DNA of 64,000 bases from Paraburkholderia phosphatilytica (GTDB lineage: Bacteria; Pseudomonadota; Gammaproteobacteria; Burkholderiales; Burkholderiaceae): contig NZ_QQOA01000025.1 in assembly GCF_003443895.1 (NCBI RefSeq), positions 1 to 64,000 of the forward strand, given 5' to 3'. A model generated the notes under the pieces. It was not told where the DNA came from. It searched no databases and was given only the letters and a program-made list of their open reading frames with translations. The position numbers were made by a program, and so were the translations under genes. How positions within the stretch are numbered: the first letter of the stretch is position 1; every line of letters begins with the position of its first letter. Shown piece by piece: positions 1-9,307 of the stretch.

Positions 1-93
1 TCGCCTCCAGAGCATGAACTGAACCGCCGTATGCGGAACCGCACGTACGGTGGTGTGAGAGGGCTGAGGGGGTAACCCCTCACCCTACTCGAT
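1..93 (+). mobile_element. 3' end of a bacterial group II intron (domains V and VI)
   Basis: Only the last ~93 bases are in the window; the rest, including any reverse transcriptase, would lie to the left. Positions 23-54 form a domain V-like hairpin: an ACCGCCGTA arm pairs with TACGGTGGT (one G-T pair) around an inner GCG/CGC stem. Positions 57-90 form a domain VI-like hairpin (GGGCTGAGGGGG / CCCCTCACCC with a TAA loop) and a candidate branch-point A near 87. The end, CTACTCGAT, is typical of bacterial group II introns whose last two bases are AT or AC. The 3' boundary at 93 is inferred from that ending and from the reading frame that starts at once on the other side. The intron is antisense to the gene it interrupts. 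Confidence 0.8.
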
Positions 94-1435
94 TCCCAAA
101 GATACCCGGCCTGGTTCAGAACCTGATATCGCACGATGTAAGGCGAGACGGCCAGATCGCGTGCGATCTCCTCCTGATTCACCTCGGGCGACCGGCTCTT
201 CGACCATTTGCCCTTGATGCCTTCGATCGGTGCCAGAAATCCGGCCGCAAAGGCGCGGTCGCGCTTCTGCCGGTCGGTCGATGCGCCTGTCGACAGGAAT
301 AGCTCGCCAGTCTCCGAGAACAGAAAGTCGGCGAACGTGGCCACGGGTTGAAAACGCGGGTCTCGCGAGTTCTGCTTCGTGACCGCGAGCGCGAGGCCAT
401 CGCCGTTTTTCGACGCAATGCCGCGCGCGCCGCAATTCGTTTCCGTATTTCTGATGCTCGAAATCACGTCGGACGTTGCGCCCAGAAGGGCACGGTGACG
501 GCATCGACATCCGGCAGCGGAACATCTCGCGACAACTCCAGCCGTGCTCGCAGTTCCTGGGCGATCCGGTAGCCGCGCTCCCATGGCTTCCCCGCCACGG
601 ACGCGACGGCGCGAACATCCGCTTTCAGGCCATCCGCATGCGCGGCCGCTTCCCGTGAACGTCGAATGGCAGAGTCGGTCTGCTGCCGGATCCACGAAGC
701 TTTGCTCACGACATCGGCGAGTTCCGCTGTCGCGAACATTTCCGCGGCGACCGTTTCGTCGAGGAGCGCGATTGTTCGCGTGACCGCATGCTCGAGATCG
801 TCGCCGGGCTGGTAGGGATCGCCTCCGAGCAGCCCGGCGTAGCGGCAGTAGGTGGCCTCGCCTTGATCGGCACGGGATTGCCGGACGCGTGTAATCACGT
901 CTTTCAGCCAGGCCTGGTCTTCACCCGCCGGCAGCCGCCCGGCTGTTTCGGTGAGGAACGCCAGCGGCGTGGCTTCCACGTCTTGCCGCTCGACGCCTTC
1001 CCAGCCCGAATCGGTGCCGCCGGAGGACACCGGAAACTGGAGGTTCGCGCTTTCGATACAGGACGGCCGGGCGACGACTCGCACCGACGAGTCAGCGCCA
1101 AAGAAACCCACCGTGGGATAGGCAAAGCTGTCAGTGTGTCGGTCGATCCAGTGCCGTCGATTGAAGGCTGTCGCATCCGCGAGCAGGCCATGCTTTTCCA
1201 GCGGCTCGTGCGACAGGACCCACCAGTTCGCCGCCACGAATTCAGCAAGCGGAAATACGCTCACGGAAACGGAATCTGACGCGCTGCCGTCTTCGTCGTC
1301 ACGGTGAAGGGGGGTGTTTTGGGTGAAGCGCTGTTCGTCGACGCCGACCGACAGGTTGGCCCATGAGGCGCGATGGGATTAGAGGCGGACCTCGGCCGGT
1401 CCGTCCTGCCAGTCGCAGAGGAAATCAAGCTGCAT
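94..1435 (-). pseudogene. decayed gene with an ImmA/IrrE-like C-terminal segment, cut by a group II intron
   Basis: I do not recognise the protein as a whole. Reading leftward, it would start with ATG at 1435 (MQLDFLCDWQDGP), overlapping the upstream gene by 11 bases. An in-frame TAA lies at 1379-1381. The frame then runs open from about 1264 to 464 and shifts by one base near 480-495 (PFWAQRPT-stop against LLGATSDVISSIR). The shifted frame continues through FAAGFLAPIEG and EEIARDLAVSPYIVRYQV, resembling the C-terminal part of ImmA/IrrE metallopeptidase-like proteins, although I see no HEXXH in the remnant. It then runs straight into the intron at 93. One nonsense codon, one frameshift and one insertion make it a clear pseudogene. 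Any phage-related or stress role is inference. Confidence 0.75.
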
Positions 1436-1863
1436 CGCACGCCCTCACATTCCGCGGGCTGTCCGGCAGTTTGTCCAGCGCGTCCGGCCATCCTTTGTAG
1501 CCCGCCGGTTTGCCTGAGCCAATATGCGCGCGATCCGTCAGCCTCACCTCGAAGATGCCCGATGCCCGCTTGTACCAGACCCGCTTCGGCAGTTCTCCGT
1601 CAAAGTCCTCGCTGATGTTGCCGGCCAGAATTCCAGCCTTCAGCATCGCCGTGGCCTGGCCGCGTGTCGGATGGCTGGGGCAGCGGCTGGCATGCGTTGC
1701 CCGGCGCGAAGCCGGCGGAATACCGTGCCACGGCGCACGCTTGGTCGCCGCTGCCGACGTACTCGACGGATTCGGCATAACGGGAAAGGTCTGCTGTGGA
1801 TGGTGCCGCCGCCAGCCTGGACGGCACTCTCCTGCTTTGGGGATTGGCTTGAGGGTGTTTCAT
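1425..1863 (-). pseudogene. frameshifted hypothetical gene upstream of the intron-split gene
   Basis: The start (ATG at 1863) reads in one frame to DLSRYAESVEYVGS and then loses sense. A frame one base away picks up with KRAPWHGIPPASRR and HASRCPSHPT and runs to GNISEDFDGELPKRVWY, FEVRLTDRAH and a stop at 1425. The change falls at about 1745-1755. The two halves together read like one small conserved protein of about 145 residues; I cannot name the family. Its end overlaps the next gene's start by 11 bases, so the two probably formed a translationally coupled operon before decay. Confidence 0.65.
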
Positions 1864-2037
1864 GACGGTTCCGGAAAGCGTCGACTGGAAGCGTCAATTC
1901 TAAGGAATCCGATCCGTTGATGACACTCGGCCGTTCGGCTAGCGACGGCGAATCTGCTGCACCTATTTGTCGAATGAGCCGAGGGGAGCGAGGCGCCCGT
2001 GGAACGTCAAGTCGGGTCGTGCGTAACACGCCGCCAC

Positions 2038-2259
2038 TCAGATCTCCACCCCGTCGATCGCCATCAGCATCCGCATCACATCGCGCGCGAAACTCTCGCC
2101 AGCAATGAACGCGGCCGCGGAGTCCGGCTCGTGATCGGATGGATTGGTCTGGCCGCGCGCGCGGCGGATCGCGATCACGCTCGCGGCGAGCGCGCGCGCT
2201 TCGGCGAAGCAGGGGTCCTCGGTATCGAACGGCATGGTGCGGTTGTTATGGCTATTCAT
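2038..2259 (-). CDS. small conserved-type hypothetical protein (73 aa)
   Basis: An uninterrupted frame of 73 residues whose composition is protein-like (PFDTEDPCFAEARALAASVI, SDHEPDSAAAFIAGESFARD). There is no signal peptide, membrane segment or recognisable domain. A second ATG nine residues in (MPFDTEDP) may be the true start. It stands alone between the decayed operon and the porin operon. Function unknown. Confidence 0.5.
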   Translation of the reverse strand: MNSHNNRTMPFDTEDPCFAEARALAASVIAIRRARGQTNPSDHEPDSAAAFIAGESFARDVMRMLMAIDGVEI

Positions 2260-2498
2260 GTGCAGATTGACGGCGGCGACAGGCCCATCTTGAGCCGCGC
2301 GCCCCCGCTTTTAAACGCCGAATAGAAGGGTGTTTTCAGGCTGCACTCGAAAAGCTGCCTAATCCGTATGCGTCCCCATTTCAATCTCTTGCATTTAGAA
2401 GATTCTCGCGCCAATCGTCTGCGGAAACGCTAAAGAATGCGCGTAAGACGCCGTAAGACAGGAGCTTTCCTCTGTCTTCTGTCCTGGCTACTTCTCAC

Positions 2499-3626
2499 AT
2501 GCGCAGTCTCGTCGTTCCCGGCGTCCTCGCGGGCAGGTTCCGGCTGCGTCCCGCTTTCATCGCGCTCGCGATGGCGGCGGCCGCGCCCGCGGCCCGCGCC
2601 GATGGCCCATTGTCGATGTTCACGCTGAGCGGCTTCGGCACGTTCGGCGCGACCTACTCCAGTCTCAGGACCGCCGACTACGCCGGCAGCGCGTTCGAGC
2701 CGTACGGCGCGGGCGCGAGCCGCACGGTCGATTTCGGCGACGACAGCCGCCTCGGTCTGCAGCTGAACGCGCAGTTCACGAACAAGCTGTCCGCGTTCGT
2801 GCAGGTCGTCTCGCACAACAACTACGACAACAGCTACACGCCGACGCTCGAGTGGGCGAACGTCAACTACGCGTTCACGCCCGATGTGAACGTGCGCGTC
2901 GGTCGGATCGAAGTGCCGACCTTCCTGACCTCGGATTATCGCGAAGTCGGTTACGCGAACCCGTGGGTGCGTGTGCCGTCCGAGCTCTACGATGCGCAGC
3001 CGATCACCAACAGCGACGGCATCGACGCGTCGTACCGGATGCACTGGGGCCCAGTGACGGACACCGCGCGCGTGATCTTCGGCGAAAGCACGTTCCACGC
3101 GATTCCCGGCCCGCTGCGCACCCAGGCGACCGGCATCTTCGGCCTGTTCGACACGCTCGAATACCGCGAGCTCACGACGCACGTCGGCTACGTGCACGCG
3201 AAAGTATCGGTGCCGTTCGCGTCCGGCCTGACCGCCACGGTGTATAGCGCCGCCGCGGATCTCGATATGGAACGCTGGTTCGTGCAGGCGGAAATCGCGC
3301 GCGTCACGGTGGACGGACTCACGCCCGGTTACGTCGCGGGCTACGCGACGGGCGGCGTGCGGATCGGCAGGTTCACGCCGTACGTCACGTACGCGACCGA
3401 GCATTCGCTCAATCGCCCGGTGCTGTCGCCGAACTACAACGTCGGCCAGAGTTCGGTGTCGGCCGGCGTGCGCTGGGACTTCATGAAGAACGTCGACCTG
3501 AAGATGCAGTACGACCACGTGTGGACGCCCGCAGGTTCGACCGGGCTCTTCACGAACGAGCAGCCCGGCTATCAGCTCGGCAGCGGCACCAACGTGGTCA
3601 CGGCCACCGTCGATTTCGTGTTCTGA
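2499..3626 (+). CDS. outer-membrane beta-barrel porin
   Basis: 375 residues with an N-terminal signal sequence (FIALAMAAAAPAARA, cleavage near ADG) followed by alternating amphipathic strands (LSGFGTFGATYSS, NVNYAFTPDVNVRVGRIEVP, GGVRIGRFTPYVTYATEHS). It ends in phenylalanine (TATVDFVF), the usual C-terminal signal of outer-membrane barrels. Length and strand pattern fit the Gram-negative porin group seen in Burkholderiales; the substrate cannot be read. It is the first gene of a tight cluster: ten bases separate its stop from the periplasmic binding protein gene, which is followed by a c-di-GMP enzyme. The Shine-Dalgarno before ATG 2499 is weak. Confidence 0.8.
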   Translation: MRSLVVPGVLAGRFRLRPAFIALAMAAAAPAARADGPLSMFTLSGFGTFGATYSSLRTADYAGSAFEPYGAGASRTVDFGDDSRLGLQLNAQFTNKLSAFVQVVSHNNYDNSYTPTLEWANVNYAFTPDVNVRVGRIEVPTFLTSDYREVGYANPWVRVPSELYDAQPITNSDGIDASYRMHWGPVTDTARVIFGESTFHAIPGPLRTQATGIFGLFDTLEYRELTTHVGYVHAKVSVPFASGLTATVYSAAADLDMERWFVQAEIARVTVDGLTPGYVAGYATGGVRIGRFTPYVTYATEHSLNRPVLSPNYNVGQSSVSAGVRWDFMKNVDLKMQYDHVWTPAGSTGLFTNEQPGYQLGSGTNVVTATVDFVF

Positions 3627-3636
3627 GGCCGCCGCG

Positions 3637-4074
3637 ATGAACCACACGAAACGGATTCTGCAAACGGGCCTCGTCGGCGTCGCGCTGTGGCTGTGCGCGA
3701 GCGTGTGCGATGCGCAGCTCGTCGTGATCGTCTCCGCGAAGAACCCGGTGAGCACGCTCAGCGAGAACCAGGTCGCCGACATCTACCTCGGCCGCACGAG
3801 CCAGCTGCCGGGCGGCGGCGACGTCGTGCCGGTCGACCTCGCGGACGATTCCGCGAACCGCACCGAGTTCTACAAGGACGTGGCCGGCAAGTCGCCCGCG
3901 CAGCTGCGCGCGTACTGGTCGAAGCTGATCTTCACCGGCCGCGGCCAGCCGCCGCGCGAAGTCGCGGACGCCACCGCCGTGAAGAAACTCGTGGCGAACG
4001 GCGCGAACACGATCGGCTACATCGAGAAGAGCGAACTCGATCCGAGCGTGAAGGCCGTACTGACGCTGCACTGA
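3637..4074 (+). CDS. small PstS-like periplasmic substrate-binding protein
   Basis: 145 residues. A signal peptide (GVALWLCASVCDA) is followed by a short phosphate-binding-protein-like domain with LVVIVSAKNPVSTLSENQV, DIYLGRTSQLPGG and a terminal GANTIGYIEKSELD, as in the short PstS-like proteins of proteobacteria. It is about half the length of a full PstS, so it holds one lobe or a minimal fold. No ABC permease or ATPase lies beside it, so it is unlikely to serve import. Placement between a porin and a membrane-bound GGDEF-EAL protein with a periplasmic sensor suggests ligand presentation to that sensor; this is inference. GAGG precedes the ATG. Confidence 0.75.
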   Translation: MNHTKRILQTGLVGVALWLCASVCDAQLVVIVSAKNPVSTLSENQVADIYLGRTSQLPGGGDVVPVDLADDSANRTEFYKDVAGKSPAQLRAYWSKLIFTGRGQPPREVADATAVKKLVANGANTIGYIEKSELDPSVKAVLTLH

Positions 4075-4098
4075 CCGCCGCATAAACCCGAGGCGCCC

Positions 4099-7000
4099 AT
4101 GAGCGATTCCGACGCAGTCCGCCAGCAAGGCGACACGCCCGCGAGCCACGCGCCCGGCGTGCGCCGCTCATGGCTGGGCGCGTTCGCGGCGCGCACGCGG
4201 CGCCGCTTCGGCGAAACCTGGCTGTGGTTTCCGCTGTTCGCGCTCGTGCTGCTCGCGGTGGCGTGGGGCTCGGTGATCCACGTCGTCGTCGTCGAGCACA
4301 CGGCCGCGACCAGCGCCGCAATCGAATCGAGCCGCGAGCTCGCCGACACCTACGAAGCGCAGGTGGTGCGTAACCTCGTTTCGATCGACCAGACGCTGAA
4401 GTCGGTCGCCTACGCGTACGCGGTCCGAGGCGACGCAGCGCTCGCGGAACTGCAGAACAAGGACATGCTGCCGTCCGCGATCGTCTTCAAGGTGACGATC
4501 ACGAACCGCAACGGCGATGTGACCGCGAGCACGCGCCACACGCCGCCCGAGAATCTGGCGAACGAGCCGTACTTCGTCGCGCAGGCGCTCGGCAGTGGCG
4601 ACTCGCTCTACATCGACCGCGTCAGCGCGGACCCCGAATCGGGTGCGCCCGAGATGATCTTCAGCCGCCGGCTGTCGGATGCGGCGGGGCGCTTCGCCGG
4701 CATTGCGATGCTGTCGATGGATCCGTCGTACTTCACGAGCAGCTACGACCAGCCGCGCATGGGCCGGCAGGGCTTCCTCGGGCTGCTCGGCTCTGACGGC
4801 GCGATGCGCGTGCAGCAGACCGGCGACGACGTGTCGTGGGGCGCGGCGTTGCCGGCCGGCTTTGCCACCAGCCATTCGACGGAAACGCTCGCGGTGCAGC
4901 CGTGGGACCACGGCGTCGAACGCTTCACCAACGTGCGCGTGCTGCATGGCTTTCCGCTCGCGGCGATCGTCGGGCTGTCGCGCGACGAACAGCTCGCGCA
5001 CTATCGCCACGACCGTCTCGTCTATGTGGTCGAAACGGCGGCGGGCAGCGCGCTGCTCGTGCTGCTGACAACGATCCTGAGCCTGAAGAGCTGGCAGCTC
5101 GCGAAGAGCCGCGCGCGCGCCCGGCAGATCCAGCAGACCTATTTCGTCGCTTCAGAGGCGAGCCTCGACGCGTTCTTCGTGTGGGAGCGCGTGCCGGCCG
5201 AGGCGGCACGCGGCACGCGCGCCGCGCAGACGGAGTTCGTGCTGCGCGACGTGAGCCGGCGCGGCATCGAGATGGCGGGACAGGCGCGTACGCAACTGCT
5301 CGGCGCGTCGCTCGACGCGGTGTTCGCCGATACTGACGACTACCACACCGCGCGCGAGTTCGCGAGCGTGTTCGACACTGGCGAAGTCGAGGAGCGCGAG
5401 TGGCAGCACGTGCGCCCGGGCGGTTCGCAGGTCTGGCTGCACCGCCAGGTGGTGCGCGTGGACAACGGCGTCGTCGCGATCGTGCGCGACATCACCGCGC
5501 GCAAGCTTGCCGACGTGCGACGCATCGAACAGAACCGCGTGCTCGAAATGATCGCGACCAGCACGCCGCTCGATCAGGTGCTGACTTCGCTGATGCATCT
5601 GCTCGAATCGCAGATTCGCGACTGCGCGTGCGCCGTGCTGCTGCGCGACGACGACGGCCTGCACATCCGCGTCGGCGCCGCGCCGAGCCTGCCGGCTTCG
5701 TTCGGCCGCGTCGCGAATGGTTCGCTGATCGGGCCCGAAGCCGGCCCGAGCGGTCTCGCGATCTATACGCATCAGCCCGTGTTCATCGCGGACCTGCCGA
5801 ACGACGAGCGCTTCGGCGATGCCGTGCTCGAAGCGCAGCTGACCGGCTTCACGCAATGCCGCTCGATGCCGATCCTGTCGCACGACGGCAACGCGCTCGG
5901 CGCGCTGACGATCTTCGCGCGCGAGGATCGTGATCCGGACGGCGTCGAGGCGCAGATGGTCGCGATGGCGATCCGCATCGCGGGCATCGCGATCGAGCGG
6001 ACCCAGGCCGAGGAGCGCATCCGCCATATGGCGAATCATGATGCGCTCACGGGCCTGCCGAACCGCACGCTGCTCGCCGACCGTCTGAGCCAGGTGCTGC
6101 TGCACGCGCAGCGCTACGAGCGCGGCGTGACGGTGGTGTTCGTCGACCTCGACAACTTCAAGCTGATCAACGACAGCCTCGGTCACCGCGCCGGCGACGA
6201 CCTGCTGAAGACGATCGCGGCGCGCATGGTGAGCTGCGTGCGCAGCACCGATACCGTGGTGCGCCTGGGCGGCGACGAGTTCGTGCTCGTGCTGTTCGAC
6301 GATTCGCACGAGGAAGCCGCGGTGAAGGCGACCGTCGAACGCCTGCGCAACGCGATCCTCGAGCCCGTCGAACTTGCGGGCCAGAAGTACCAGGTGACGT
6401 GCAGCATGGGTCTCGCGAACTATCCGGCCGATGGCGAGGATACCGAAACATTGCTGATGAACGCGGATGCCGCGATGTACCGCGCGAAAGAACTGGGCCG
6501 CAACAACTACCAGTTCTACACGTCGGAGATGAACATCAAGGTGCACGAGCGGCTGCGCCGCCAGGAGGAGCTGCGCGAGGCGCTCGCGAAGGGCGAGTTC
6601 CGCGTCGTCTACCAGCCGCAGGTGGATGCGCGCACCGGCGTGATCTTCGGCGTCGAGGCGCTGCTGCGCTGGGATCACCCGACCGAAGGCACGATCGCGC
6701 CCGCCGATTTCATCCCCCTCGCGGAAGACACCGGCCTCATCGTGCCGATCGGCGAATGGGTGCTGCAGACCGCGTGCGCGCAGAACCGCCGATGGCAGGA
6801 CGCGGGGCTGCCGCCGGTGACGGTGTCGGTCAACGTGTCGGCGCGGCAGTTCCTGCACAAGGGCTGGATTGCGAGCGTCGGCGACGCGCTCGCGCGCACC
6901 GGGCTCGATCCGCGCTATCTCGAGCTCGAGCTGACCGAGAGCCTCATCATGCAGGACCTCGAAAGCTCGATCGAGACCATGAAGCGCCTGCAGGAGATGG

Positions 7001-7347
7001 GCGTGCGGCTTTCCATCGACGACTTCGGCACCGGCTATTCGAGCCTCTCCGCGCTCAAGCACTTCCCGATCGTGCGGCTCAAGATCGACAAGTCGTTCGT
7101 GCGCGAGCTGCCGCACGGCGAGGACGACAAGGCGATCGCGATGGCGGTGATCTCACTCGGCCAGCGTCTGAACCTCAATGTGATTGCCGAGGGCGTGGAA
7201 ACCCAGGCGCAGGTCGACTTCCTGCGCGACAACAACTGTCACGAGATCCAGGGCTATCACTACAGCCGCCCGGTCGCACCCGCGCACATCGAGGCGATGC
7301 TGCGCGATCTGCCGCGCGATGCGGAAGCGGCGGTGGAAGCGGTTTGA
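4099..7347 (+). CDS. membrane sensor GGDEF-EAL protein (c-di-GMP synthesis and/or breakdown)
   Basis: 1082 residues. A membrane segment at about 35-58, a periplasmic sensor of about 250 residues (Cache-like in layout), a second membrane segment at about 307-330, then PAS (about 350-470), GAF (about 480-635), GGDEF and EAL domains. The cyclase signature is intact (GGDEF at 724-728) with an RSTD inhibitory I-site five residues before it. The EAL half keeps EALLRW (E at 853), NVSARQF, ELTESLIM, DDFGTGYSSL, KIDKSFV and GVETQAQ, so both activities look possible; which dominates cannot be read. It is third in the porin - binding protein cluster, 24 bases after the previous stop. A shared bidirectional terminator follows. 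Confidence 0.93.
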   Translation: MSDSDAVRQQGDTPASHAPGVRRSWLGAFAARTRRRFGETWLWFPLFALVLLAVAWGSVIHVVVVEHTAATSAAIESSRELADTYEAQVVRNLVSIDQTLKSVAYAYAVRGDAALAELQNKDMLPSAIVFKVTITNRNGDVTASTRHTPPENLANEPYFVAQALGSGDSLYIDRVSADPESGAPEMIFSRRLSDAAGRFAGIAMLSMDPSYFTSSYDQPRMGRQGFLGLLGSDGAMRVQQTGDDVSWGAALPAGFATSHSTETLAVQPWDHGVERFTNVRVLHGFPLAAIVGLSRDEQLAHYRHDRLVYVVETAAGSALLVLLTTILSLKSWQLAKSRARARQIQQTYFVASEASLDAFFVWERVPAEAARGTRAAQTEFVLRDVSRRGIEMAGQARTQLLGASLDAVFADTDDYHTAREFASVFDTGEVEEREWQHVRPGGSQVWLHRQVVRVDNGVVAIVRDITARKLADVRRIEQNRVLEMIATSTPLDQVLTSLMHLLESQIRDCACAVLLRDDDGLHIRVGAAPSLPASFGRVANGSLIGPEAGPSGLAIYTHQPVFIADLPNDERFGDAVLEAQLTGFTQCRSMPILSHDGNALGALTIFAREDRDPDGVEAQMVAMAIRIAGIAIERTQAEERIRHMANHDALTGLPNRTLLADRLSQVLLHAQRYERGVTVVFVDLDNFKLINDSLGHRAGDDLLKTIAARMVSCVRSTDTVVRLGGDEFVLVLFDDSHEEAAVKATVERLRNAILEPVELAGQKYQVTCSMGLANYPADGEDTETLLMNADAAMYRAKELGRNNYQFYTSEMNIKVHERLRRQEELREALAKGEFRVVYQPQVDARTGVIFGVEALLRWDHPTEGTIAPADFIPLAEDTGLIVPIGEWVLQTACAQNRRWQDAGLPPVTVSVNVSARQFLHKGWIASVGDALARTGLDPRYLELELTESLIMQDLESSIETMKRLQEMGVRLSIDDFGTGYSSLSALKHFPIVRLKIDKSFVRELPHGEDDKAIAMAVISLGQRLNLNVIAEGVETQAQVDFLRDNNCHEIQGYHYSRPVAPAHIEAMLRDLPRDAEAAVEAV

Positions 7348-7379
7348 GGGTGGCGCGCTGACCGAGGTGGCGAAAACGA

Positions 7380-7406
7380 AAACGGCGCGAATGCCTCGCG
7401 CCGTTT
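7380..7406. terminator. bidirectional terminator between the GGDEF-EAL and chemotaxis genes
   Basis: A perfect 10-bp inverted repeat, AAACGGCGCG at 7380-7389 and CGCGCCGTTT at 7397-7406, with a 7-base loop. It sits in the 88-base gap between two convergent genes. A-rich sequence lies on the left and T-rich on the right, so it can act in both directions. Confidence 0.75.
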
Positions 7407-7435
7407 CTCTCCTGCTTCGCTTGCTCTTCCTGCGA

Positions 7436-8989
7436 TTACGTCCTGAACACCGCCACCGCCGCGCTCAGGCGCCGCGCCTGATCTTCGAGCGATGCCGCGG
7501 CAGCGGCCGCCTGTTCGACGAGCGCCGCGTTCTGCTGCGTCACCTGATCCATCTGCGCGACCGCGAGGTTCACCTGGTCGATGCCGGTGCTCTGTTCCGA
7601 CGCGGCCGAGGCGATCTCGCCCATGATCGAGCTCACGCGCGTAATCGCGCCGACGATGTCGGTCATCGTCGAGCCCGAGCGTTCGACAAGCGTCGCACCG
7701 GTTTCCACGCGCGCCGTCGACGTATCGATCAGTTCCTTGATTTCCTTCGCCGCAGCGGCGCTGCGCTGCGCGAGCGAGCGTACTTCGCTTGCGACGACCG
7801 CGAAACCGCGGCCCTGTTCGCCGGCGCGTGCTGCTTCGACGGCGGCGTTCAGCGCGAGGATGTTGGTCTGGAACGCGATGCCCTCGATCACGCCGACGAT
7901 GTCCGCGATACGCCGCGAGTCGTCGACGATGTGCTGCATCGTGCCGACCACTTCGCGCGCGAGTTCGCCGCCCTGCGCTGCGAGTCCCGATGCGCCATGC
8001 GCGAGCGAGCTGGCCTGGTGCGCGTTCTCGGCCGTCTGCTTGACGGTGGACGTCAGTTCCTCGATGCTCGCCGCGGTCTCTTCGAGCGACGCAGCCTGTT
8101 CCTCGGTGCGTTGCGACAGATCGGTATTGCCCGACGAGATCTCGCTCACGCCGGTGTCGATCGATTCGGTGCCTTCGCGCACCGTGTTGACCGTGCGGAT
8201 CAGCGCGTCCTGCATCTTCTGCAGCGCTGCCGACAACTTGCCCATCTCGTTGTCGCTCTCCACCACGACCTTCGCGGTCAGGTCGCCGCCCGCGATGCGC
8301 TGGAACTGCGCGATCGCCGCGTCGACCGGATGCACGATCGCGCGCATCAACGCGACGCGTCCGAGCCACGCGAACAGCAGCGCGAGCACCATGCCGACGG
8401 CCACCGCGATGCTGACCGTGATGAAGCGGTCGTGCGCGGCCTGGTAGCGTTCGGCGCCGTGCTGGATCTGGCGCTGTTCGAGCGCGAGCATCGCTTTCTC
8501 GTAGCCGTTGTAGAGCGACGGCAGCTTGTGCGCCTGCAGTTCGGAGAACGCGTTGCGGTCGCCGGACTTCAGCGCGGCGAGGGCAGGGTCCACGCCTTCG
8601 TGCAGGAACGTGTTGCGCTTGTCCTGCATCTGGCGGATCAGCTGCTGGTCGGTATCGTCGCCGCCCGAGATCGACAGGAAGTGATCGAGGCGGTCGGTCG
8701 AAATCTTCAGATACTGATCGAAGCGCTTGAGCACCGCGCTTGCGCCGGCCTGGTCGTTCAGGTCGGTCAGCGACGCATAGGTGGCGAGCGCGAGGCGCAG
8801 CCGCAGCAACTGGCCGGCACTGCCTTCGAGATCGGCGACGGCCGGAGTATCGACCGTATACATCTGCTGCAGCGAGGCATTGCTCGCACGCAGCGACAAC
8901 AGTCCAGCAGCGGCTCCGACCACCAGCACGATGCCAAAGAAGGCAATCATCCAGGTCAGACTCGCGCGAATCGACAGCTTGTTCAACAT
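7436..8989 (-). CDS. methyl-accepting chemotaxis protein
   Basis: 517 residues in the standard transmembrane receptor layout. An N-terminal membrane segment (about 11-32), a periplasmic four-helix-type ligand domain, a second membrane segment (about 190-212), HAMP, then the cytoplasmic signalling coiled coil. The hairpin tip that contacts CheA/CheW is clear ([35 protein letters not shown]). There is no C-terminal CheR-binding pentapeptide; the protein ends AVAVFRT. It has its own transcription unit, and a sigma28-type promoter can be proposed about 130 bases upstream, which would tie it to the flagellar regulon. The ligand is unknown. Confidence 0.93.
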   Translation of the reverse strand: MLNKLSIRASLTWMIAFFGIVLVVGAAAGLLSLRASNASLQQMYTVDTPAVADLEGSAGQLLRLRLALATYASLTDLNDQAGASAVLKRFDQYLKISTDRLDHFLSISGGDDTDQQLIRQMQDKRNTFLHEGVDPALAALKSGDRNAFSELQAHKLPSLYNGYEKAMLALEQRQIQHGAERYQAAHDRFITVSIAVAVGMVLALLFAWLGRVALMRAIVHPVDAAIAQFQRIAGGDLTAKVVVESDNEMGKLSAALQKMQDALIRTVNTVREGTESIDTGVSEISSGNTDLSQRTEEQAASLEETAASIEELTSTVKQTAENAHQASSLAHGASGLAAQGGELAREVVGTMQHIVDDSRRIADIVGVIEGIAFQTNILALNAAVEAARAGEQGRGFAVVASEVRSLAQRSAAAAKEIKELIDTSTARVETGATLVERSGSTMTDIVGAITRVSSIMGEIASAASEQSTGIDQVNLAVAQMDQVTQQNAALVEQAAAAAASLEDQARRLSAAVAVFRT

Positions 8990-9119
8990 TGTTTTCTCTC
9001 GTTGTTGGGCTCGCGCGATATCGGCACCCTTCGCGTCGCCTCGGGTTTTCCATCCACGTTGTGGACGCGCGTCGGTGAGACCTTGCTTGCAGACAGATTA
9101 TTTACGCGCCCACTGAGCA

Positions 9120-9147
9120 TCAACGGCAGTCGGGCGCGAAAACTTTA
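9120..9147 (-). promoter_or_regulatory. putative sigma28 (FliA) promoter of the chemotaxis receptor gene
   Basis: On the minus strand a perfect TAAAGTTT (complement of 9140-9147) is followed after 12 bases by GCCGTTGA (complement of 9120-9127), 6 of 8 matches to the GCCGATAA element. The usual spacer is 11, so this one is a base long. It points at the receptor gene and implies a leader of about 120 bases. Confidence 0.5.
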
Positions 9148-9307
9148 TGGTGTTTCGAAGGACCTGCGACGATTTGCGCCATTTTTTCGGGGCTTATCCG
9201 TTCAAGCTCGCGATAGCCGCCTGGAATATGGGATTTCGCCTGGGGTTCCGTGCGCGAAATATGAACAACGATGACGGGCGCGTGTCGAAGCGCGTGGAGA
9301 AGCGCGG

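Noticed and set aside
2430-3782. Long open frame on the minus strand (450 codons) opposite the porin and binding-protein genes
   Set aside because: It is antisense to two well-supported genes and encodes His/Arg/Val-rich sequence, the usual mirror of GC-biased codons.
5152-7116. 654-codon minus-strand frame opposite the GGDEF-EAL gene
   Set aside because: His/Arg/Ala-rich mirror of a clear multidomain protein; no domain in it.
7184-9274. 696-codon plus-strand frame across the chemotaxis receptor gene
   Set aside because: Arg/Ala/His-rich shadow of the receptor, extending into the neighbouring gaps.
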